Part shown: piece by piece, positions 7,144-10,894 of the stretch
Position numbering within the stretch: the first letter of the stretch is position 1
Layout: each line of letters starts with the position of its first letter
NCBI GenBank assembly: GCA_964599275.1
Contig: CAZRFK010000066.1
Coordinates: 1 to 10,894 of the forward strand
Length of the DNA stretch: 10,894 bases
Reading direction: 5' to 3'
From: PUMD01 sp964599275
GTDB lineage: Bacteria > Bacillota > Sulfobacillia > SLMV01
The notes under the pieces: model-generated
What the model saw: only the letters and a program-made list of their open reading frames with translations
Told to the model about the DNA's origin: nothing
Databases searched by the model: none
Program-made: the position numbers and the translations under genes

Positions 7144-8259
7144 TTGGAAACTGGTCAAGTCATTCTTAGTGTCGGCATGCTGGCTGCTGCACTGGCAGTT
7201 ACTTTGGCATTGCGTAAAGCCTTATGGCTGTTAAAGCATCTAAAGGATAGCACTGAAGAGGAGGGGATTATTCTTTCTCTCACCAACCACCAGTTCTATG
7301 GCGGTGGCGCACTGCTTTTTAGATTGATCATAGCTGGATCCTGGTTGGCTGCCTTGTATCACATAACCGGTATTTATGAACCCCTGAGTTTTTTTCGTGC
7401 TAGGGTAGCAGAAGATGTTGTCTCAGTGTTCAGTACGGCCTTTAGTGTTATTTATCAGCCCCTATTTGTGGTGGGTGACCAGGAAATTTCTCTGTCCTTT
7501 CTCGCAGTTCTGGGCTTGCTAATAGCTGTCTCAGCAGTTGTATCCGGATTTTTCCGCAGTTTTTTCCGCCGGCAGGTTCTCGAACGTTTGGACCTTTCTG
7601 AAGGAGTCCAGGAGTCTTTGGCTACTGCTGTAGGGTATTTGGTATTAGGTCTGGCACTTTTGATTTCTCTCGAGATAGTTGGAGTTGATCTGAGCACCCT
7701 GGCAGTAATTGCCGGAGCTCTCAGTATTGGTATTGGTTTTGGCCTTCAGAATATTGTTAATAACTTCATCTCCGGACTAATTCTGCTTTTGGAGCGTCCA
7801 GTCGAGGTTGGCGATAGAATAGAGGTAGGCGATACACACGGTCGGGTAATGAAAATATCTGCTCGCAGTACAACTGTCCGTACCAATGATAATATCGACA
7901 TAATTGTTCCTAATTCAGAACTGGTTGTAGACAGACTTGTCAACTGGTCTCAGGATTCGCGTCGAGTTCGTTTTCGAGTTCCGGTTGGAGTGGCTTACAG
8001 AACGGATGTCCGTAAGGCAATGGAGTTGATCGTTGAGGCTGCGGAAGAGGTCGAGGGTGTATTATCGGCTTCTGTGCGATTTGTGTCATTTGGGGATAGT
8101 GCGTTGAACCTTGAAGCTATGGTCTGGACGACCACACGGCTTCACCGGCGTGCAATCCTGATCAGTGATGTTAACTTGGCGATTTTTGAGAAGTTCCGAG
8201 AAAATGATATCGAAATCCCTTATCCGCAAAGAGATTTACATATCAAGTCTGAACAATAG
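7144..8259 (+). CDS. MscS family mechanosensitive channel
   Basis: Small-conductance mechanosensitive channel protein that would release solutes on hypo-osmotic shock. The protein is 371 residues with about five hydrophobic segments (about 5-30, 54-77, 113-137, 160-182, 187-218). The last is the MscS pore-lining helix, LAVIAGALSIGIGFGLQNIV, with the Gly/Ala pattern needed for helix packing. It is followed by the beta-domain signature (ERPVEVGDRIEVGDTHGRV, then TTVRTNDNIDIIVPNSEL) and the alpha/beta C-terminal domain ending IEIPYPQRDLHI. It is slightly longer than the 286-residue Escherichia coli MscS because of extra N-terminal helices. Start is TTG at 7144, with AAGGTGA nine bases upstream; an in-frame TGA at 7132-7134 prevents extension. 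It is divergent from the PLP enzyme gene, with 193 bases between. Confidence 0.93.
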   Translation: METGQVILSVGMLAAALAVTLALRKALWLLKHLKDSTEEEGIILSLTNHQFYGGGALLFRLIIAGSWLAALYHITGIYEPLSFFRARVAEDVVSVFSTAFSVIYQPLFVVGDQEISLSFLAVLGLLIAVSAVVSGFFRSFFRRQVLERLDLSEGVQESLATAVGYLVLGLALLISLEIVGVDLSTLAVIAGALSIGIGFGLQNIVNNFISGLILLLERPVEVGDRIEVGDTHGRVMKISARSTTVRTNDNIDIIVPNSELVVDRLVNWSQDSRRVRFRVPVGVAYRTDVRKAMELIVEAAEEVEGVLSASVRFVSFGDSALNLEAMVWTTTRLHRRAILISDVNLAIFEKFRENDIEIPYPQRDLHIKSEQ

Positions 8260-8313
8260 TAGTAAGGTCTGCAGGTTTCTTAATTCCTTATGTTCCTTGA
8301 TTTTTGCAGCCCT

Positions 8314-8347
8314 AATGAACATGGGGTTCCCATCATTCAGTATTTTT
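8314..8347 (+). terminator. Candidate rho-independent terminator after the MscS gene
   Basis: A hairpin with stem ATGGG/CCCAT (8321-8325 with 8329-8333) and loop GTT is extended, across an AAC bulge, by AATG/CATT. TTTTT follows at 8343-8347. It lies about 55 bases after the MscS stop codon and before the ferritin-like gene. The gap between stem and T-run weakens the call. Confidence 0.4.
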
Positions 8348-8470
8348 CCGCACTGCTACAACGTGAGATTGTATTCACTACTGGTCTTTGTAATGTCCAT
8401 CTCTGACTCCCATCTTTGCTGGTTTCAGCTACACTATTAATAAAGGATATAAAGGAAAGGTGAGCGTGCT

Positions 8471-8944
8471 ATGTCCAGACCGTTTATGAATAAGTGTAAT
8501 CTCGAAATGCAGCTCCCTCAGATGCCAATTCTTGGTCCTCACGATTTTGATCTCCTGCTGCAGAACATTGAGCAGGCTATCGTTGATGAAGCCACAGCAG
8601 CCGACTTTTACCGACGCTTATTGGATGAAGCTCCAGATGAGCTACATGAGGAATTTATTGAACACGCTTATGAAGATGAACTGGAACACCTGGAGGCATT
8701 TCAGGGAGTGTATGAGCACTTTACGGGACACGAAATGCCATATGAAGTTGCTCCAGTTGAGTGGGATACTTACCAGGAAGCAATTCTGATGGCCCTCATG
8801 GATGAATTAGAGGCGGTGGAGTTTTATCGTGATATTCAGTTGAGTACCACAGATCAATTAGTAAGGGATGTATTTTTTCATGCTATGGTAGACGAACTGG
8901 AACATGCGACTCAATTTGGAGTTCTCTATAATACTTTGAAGTGA
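8471..8944 (+). CDS. Ferritin-like di-iron protein (rubrerythrin/YhjR-type)
   Basis: Soluble four-helix-bundle protein of 157 residues. Two similar halves each carry a glutamate in a long helix followed by an ExxH motif: E40 with E70LEH73, and E114 or E117 with E142LEH145. This is the ligand set of a ferritin-like di-iron centre. No rubredoxin-like CxxC domain is present, so it is not a full rubrerythrin. Such small proteins in Bacillota are linked to peroxide or iron handling, and some (YhjR, CotJC-like) to spores. Which applies here cannot be told. ATG at 8471 lies behind AAAGGTGAG; M6 and M13 are weaker in-frame alternatives. It stands apart from the MscS gene by 211 bases containing a candidate terminator, and converges on the propeller gene. 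Confidence 0.85.
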   Translation: MSRPFMNKCNLEMQLPQMPILGPHDFDLLLQNIEQAIVDEATAADFYRRLLDEAPDELHEEFIEHAYEDELEHLEAFQGVYEHFTGHEMPYEVAPVEWDTYQEAILMALMDELEAVEFYRDIQLSTTDQLVRDVFFHAMVDELEHATQFGVLYNTLK

Positions 8945-8964
8945 GTTGAAATATGGTCAGACAA

Positions 8965-8992
8965 CTCCCCCAGGAGCAAGACCCCGGGGGAG
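8965..8992. terminator. G/C-rich hairpin between convergent genes, possible bidirectional terminator
   Basis: CTCCCCC (8965-8971) pairs perfectly with GGGGGAG (8986-8992) around a 14-base loop. It lies 20 bases after the ferritin-like stop and 8 bases beyond the stop of the oppositely oriented propeller gene. Neither side has a long T-run, although the minus-strand exit reads GTTGTCT. Position and stem strength argue for a shared terminator. Confidence 0.5.
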
Positions 8993-9000
8993 AATTGATG

Positions 9001-9903
9001 TTAGTTGGTTGGAATTTCAGCGAAGGCCATTCCATCGGGGTGGATTCCCGCTTTGAATCTGTCTGCTTCAACGAGGTCCTCCATGTCTATTACAGATATG
9101 TCGTTGGTCTTGTTGTTTGCTACGTATGCAGTTGAGCCATCAGTATTAAATACTGTGCCTCCGGGCCAGACTCCAGTCCGGATTCGTTTTATCTCCCGCT
9201 TGCGTGAAACATCTATGATGGACAGATCGCCTGAGAGACGGTTCGGAATGAGAGCGTATTTACCATCAGGGCTGAACATCAACCGAATGGGGCAGTCGCC
9301 CAACCGGCCTCGAGCCACGCGGGAGTAATCCTCCAGATCAATTACAAAAACATCGTTATCATGTTGGTTTGCCACAAAAAGATATTCACCGTTCGGATGC
9401 ACTGCGGCTCCTTCTGGGCCAGAGCCTACAGGTAAGTGTGTGATTATCTCTCTGGAATCTGCATCCATCACTGTGATGTTATCTGAACCAATATTTGGAA
9501 TGTAAATGGTTTCTTTTTGTGGATCCATGTAAATCATGTGGGTGCTTTGCTGATGAGTAGCAATTGATTCGGTGACTTCCAGTGAAGACGTATCAATTAC
9601 AAAAACACGATTTGAGCGGGTGGCGGCTATAAACAGCTCAGTTTCATCCTTAGACAGTCCTACTCCATGCGGAAATGAAAATTCAGGGTGAGAGATCCGC
9701 TCTACTTCCTGTTGTTCTATATTGTCAATCACAGATACGGTGTTACCGCCAGAGTTCGTTACATACGATGTTTTCCCGTCGCTTGTTACGTCTACTTCAT
9801 GAGGATTCGTATCTACTTGAACTTTCGATACAGTGTTCCCGGATTGTGCATCGATAAAAGAGACTGTTGCTTCATCTTTGTTTAAAACTACGAGTGCTTT
9901 CAA
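9001..9903 (-). CDS. YVTN/YncE-type seven-bladed beta-propeller protein
   Basis: Protein of 300 residues built almost wholly of repeats of about 40 residues. Seven copies of a blade-ending element can be read in order: FIDAQ, VIDNI, VIDTS, VMDAD, VIDLE, IIDVS, VIDME. Each is followed by a strand and then a PDG/SDG/NPHE-type turn and a YVAN/YVTN/FVAN-type strand, the hallmark of YVTN-family propellers. These are generally binding or scaffold proteins and rarely enzymes. No signal peptide, lipobox or membrane helix is seen at the N-terminus (MKALVVLNKDEAT), so it should be cytoplasmic, which is less common in this family. No catalytic residues are evident and the partner is unknown. Start is TTG at 9901-9903, with AAGGAGG seven bases upstream, which makes it well supported. 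Confidence 0.88.
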   Translation of the reverse strand: MKALVVLNKDEATVSFIDAQSGNTVSKVQVDTNPHEVDVTSDGKTSYVTNSGGNTVSVIDNIEQQEVERISHPEFSFPHGVGLSKDETELFIAATRSNRVFVIDTSSLEVTESIATHQQSTHMIYMDPQKETIYIPNIGSDNITVMDADSREIITHLPVGSGPEGAAVHPNGEYLFVANQHDNDVFVIDLEDYSRVARGRLGDCPIRLMFSPDGKYALIPNRLSGDLSIIDVSRKREIKRIRTGVWPGGTVFNTDGSTAYVANNKTNDISVIDMEDLVEADRFKAGIHPDGMAFAEIPTN

Positions 9904-10100
9904 TATATAACCTCCTTGTAGTTAGTTGTTTTCCGGTTTCAGCGTAGAATCCTGCATTTTGAATATTACAATCTAGAATCGACAATTTATTTTTGATTTA
10001 CTTTTCCGGCCAAGTTGGGCTTGAAATCACGATGACAAATTGCTATCATCCATTATTGGTAAGGTCAGTTTTGAGAGAGATGGCAATTTCAGATGGCTGT

Positions 10101-10129
10101 TTGCAAAAGTGTGGTGACTGTGTTACACT
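10101..10129 (+). promoter_or_regulatory. Candidate promoter of the tRNA cluster, extended -10
   Basis: TTGCAA (10101-10106), a 17-base spacer and TACACT (10124-10129) preceded by TGT form an extended -10 sigma-A promoter. The predicted start near 10136 is about 40 bases before the first tRNA. The rest of the 270-base gap back to 9903 holds AT-rich sequence and the Shine-Dalgarno site of the propeller gene, but no open gene. An inverted repeat, AAAAGTGT/ACACTTTT (10105-10112 with 10125-10132), overlaps the promoter. Confidence 0.5.
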
Positions 10130-10174
10130 TTTTTTTGTGTCAGTGAAACATGACATTTAATATTTCAATCACTG

Positions 10175-10246
10175 GCTGGCGTAGCTCAACGGCAGAGCAG
10201 CTGATTTGTAATCAGCAGGTTGTCGGTTCAAATCCGTCCGCCAGCT
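10175..10246 (+). tRNA. tRNA-Thr (anticodon UGU)
   Basis: A full cloverleaf can be drawn: acceptor GCTGGCG/CGCCAGC, D stem GCTC/GAGC, anticodon stem GCTGA/TCAGC with loop TTTGTAA, and T loop TTCAAAT. The anticodon TGT reads ACA and related threonine codons. The T stem GTCGG/CCGTC has a U-U mismatch at 50-64. The 3' CCA is not encoded (TCAG follows the stem), so it must be added by the CCA-adding enzyme. It is the first tRNA of the cluster. Confidence 0.95.
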
Positions 10247-10256
10247 CAGAATAGAT

Positions 10257-10339
10257 GGAGAGGTACCGAAGCGGCCAAACGGAGCAGACTGTAAATCTGC
10301 TGGCATACGCCTTCGCTGGTTCGAATCCAGCCCTCTCCA
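10257..10339 (+). tRNA. tRNA-Tyr (anticodon GUA)
   Basis: Class II tRNA with acceptor GGAGAGG/CCTCTCC, discriminator A, anticodon stem GCAGA/TCTGC with loop CTGTAAA, a long variable arm after the anticodon stem as expected for bacterial tRNA-Tyr, and T arm GCTGG-TTCGAAT-CCAGC. The 3' CCA is not encoded. It follows tRNA-Thr(UGU) by 10 bases, so the two are almost certainly co-transcribed. Confidence 0.96.
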
Positions 10340-10348
10340 CAATTTCAC

Positions 10349-10425
<77 letters not shown>

Positions 10426-10453
10426 AATTTAATACATTCAACGGGAATTCCGA

Positions 10454-10528
<75 letters not shown>

Positions 10529-10551
10529 TTTCCTACTTGTCCCTATCTTAT

Positions 10552-10628
<77 letters not shown>

Positions 10629-10763
10629 AACTTTTCTTGGCTTCCCATAAAACAATCTAAAGCCCATAGTGTAAAACCCAGTATCAGACTATACAGTTTT
10701 TCCTGTAGTTTTCGAGGGTCACGGAAGTTGTTATGTGTGTCAAGTGTTGCAGTACAATCTTTG

Positions 10764-10769
10764 TATAAT
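10764..10769 (+). promoter_or_regulatory. Candidate -10 box upstream of tuf
   Basis: A perfect TATAAT lies 75 bases before the tuf start codon. No good -35 box is seen at 16-18 bases; the nearest match (GTCAAG, 10739-10744) gives a 19-base spacer. tuf may also be reached by read-through from the tRNA promoter, since the 215-base gap has only a weak hairpin (TACAG/CTGTA near 10692-10707). Confidence 0.4.
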
Positions 10770-10843
10770 GTAAAATAAAGACGATTTTGTGATAAGCACA
10801 ATGTTATAGTAGGAATGTTTTTTATTTGGGGAGGCTAGAAAGA

Positions 10844-10894
10844 ATGGCGAAGGAGAAGTTTGAGCGCACAAAGCCGCACGTAAACGTGGGGACG
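10844..10894 (+). CDS. tuf: Elongation factor Tu, N-terminus (partial, cut by right edge)
   Basis: Only 17 codons are present, reading MAKEKFERTKPHVNVGT. This is the near-invariant EF-Tu N-terminus that normally leads into the P-loop GHVDHGKT, which lies beyond the window. EF-Tu delivers aminoacyl-tRNA to the ribosome as a GTPase. ATG at 10844 follows GGGGAGG at good spacing. The location right after a Thr/Tyr/Thr tRNA cluster is a classic tuf context and supports the call. Confidence 0.95.
   Translation, partial: MAKEKFERTKPHVNVGT

Noticed and set aside
7455..7697. Minus-strand open frame of 80 codons inside the MscS gene
   Set aside because: It is Arg/Thr/Ser-rich antisense translation with no start signal; the plus-strand channel explains the region.
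10692..10711. TACAG/CTGTA hairpin followed by GTTTT as a terminator between the tRNAs and tuf
   Set aside because: The stem is only five pairs with mostly A-T content. It is too weak to list as a terminator.

Overview
This window looks like chromosomal DNA from a member of the Bacillota, probably an anaerobic or facultative Clostridia-type organism. The evidence is strong purine-rich Shine-Dalgarno sites (GGAGG, GGGAGG, AAGGAGG), frequent TTG start codons, sigma-A-type promoters, a CsoR/CstR-family regulator with its palindromic operator, and an EF-Tu N-terminus of the MAKEKFERTKPHVNVG type. The genus cannot be assigned from sequence alone. There are no insertion sequences, CRISPR arrays or phage genes.

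Layout. (1) Positions 1-1214, minus strand: a membrane-anchored GGDEF protein, cut by the left edge, that continues into a cupin-like domain, a short coiled stretch and what reads as the start of an HD-GYP domain. (2) 1418-2857, minus: a MATE-family multidrug/Na+ antiporter with its own promoter. (3) 3078-4107, plus: a two-gene operon of a NapH-like membrane polyferredoxin and a CsoR-superfamily repressor with CstR-type ligands. It is driven by a TTGACA promoter whose start region is covered by a perfect 20-bp palindrome. (4) 4292-5902, plus: an AspT/YidE-type transporter with two RCK_C domains. It converges, 13 bases apart, with (5) 5916-6950, minus: a D-cysteine desulfhydrase/ACC-deaminase family PLP enzyme. 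(6) 7144-8259, plus: an MscS-type mechanosensitive channel. (7) 8471-8944, plus: a ferritin-like di-iron protein. (8) 9001-9903, minus: a seven-bladed YVTN-type beta-propeller without a signal peptide. (9) 10175-10628, plus: five tRNA genes in the order Thr(UGU), Tyr(GUA), initiator Met(CAU), Thr(GGU), initiator Met(CAU), then (10) the first 17 codons of tuf at 10844, cut by the right edge.

How the genes may work together. The most coherent local idea, which is inference, is a reactive-sulfur neighbourhood. The repressor keeps the two cysteines of persulfide sensors but lacks the copper-binding histidine, and it sits under a TACCCC/GGGGTA operator beside a multi-[4Fe-4S] membrane electron-transfer protein. 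Downstream are an amino/carboxylic-acid-type transporter and an enzyme whose family releases H2S from D-cysteine. The right end is a translation cluster resembling the thrU-tyrU-glyT-thrT-tufB order of Escherichia coli, but with initiator tRNA in the glycine slot and a second initiator copy before tuf.
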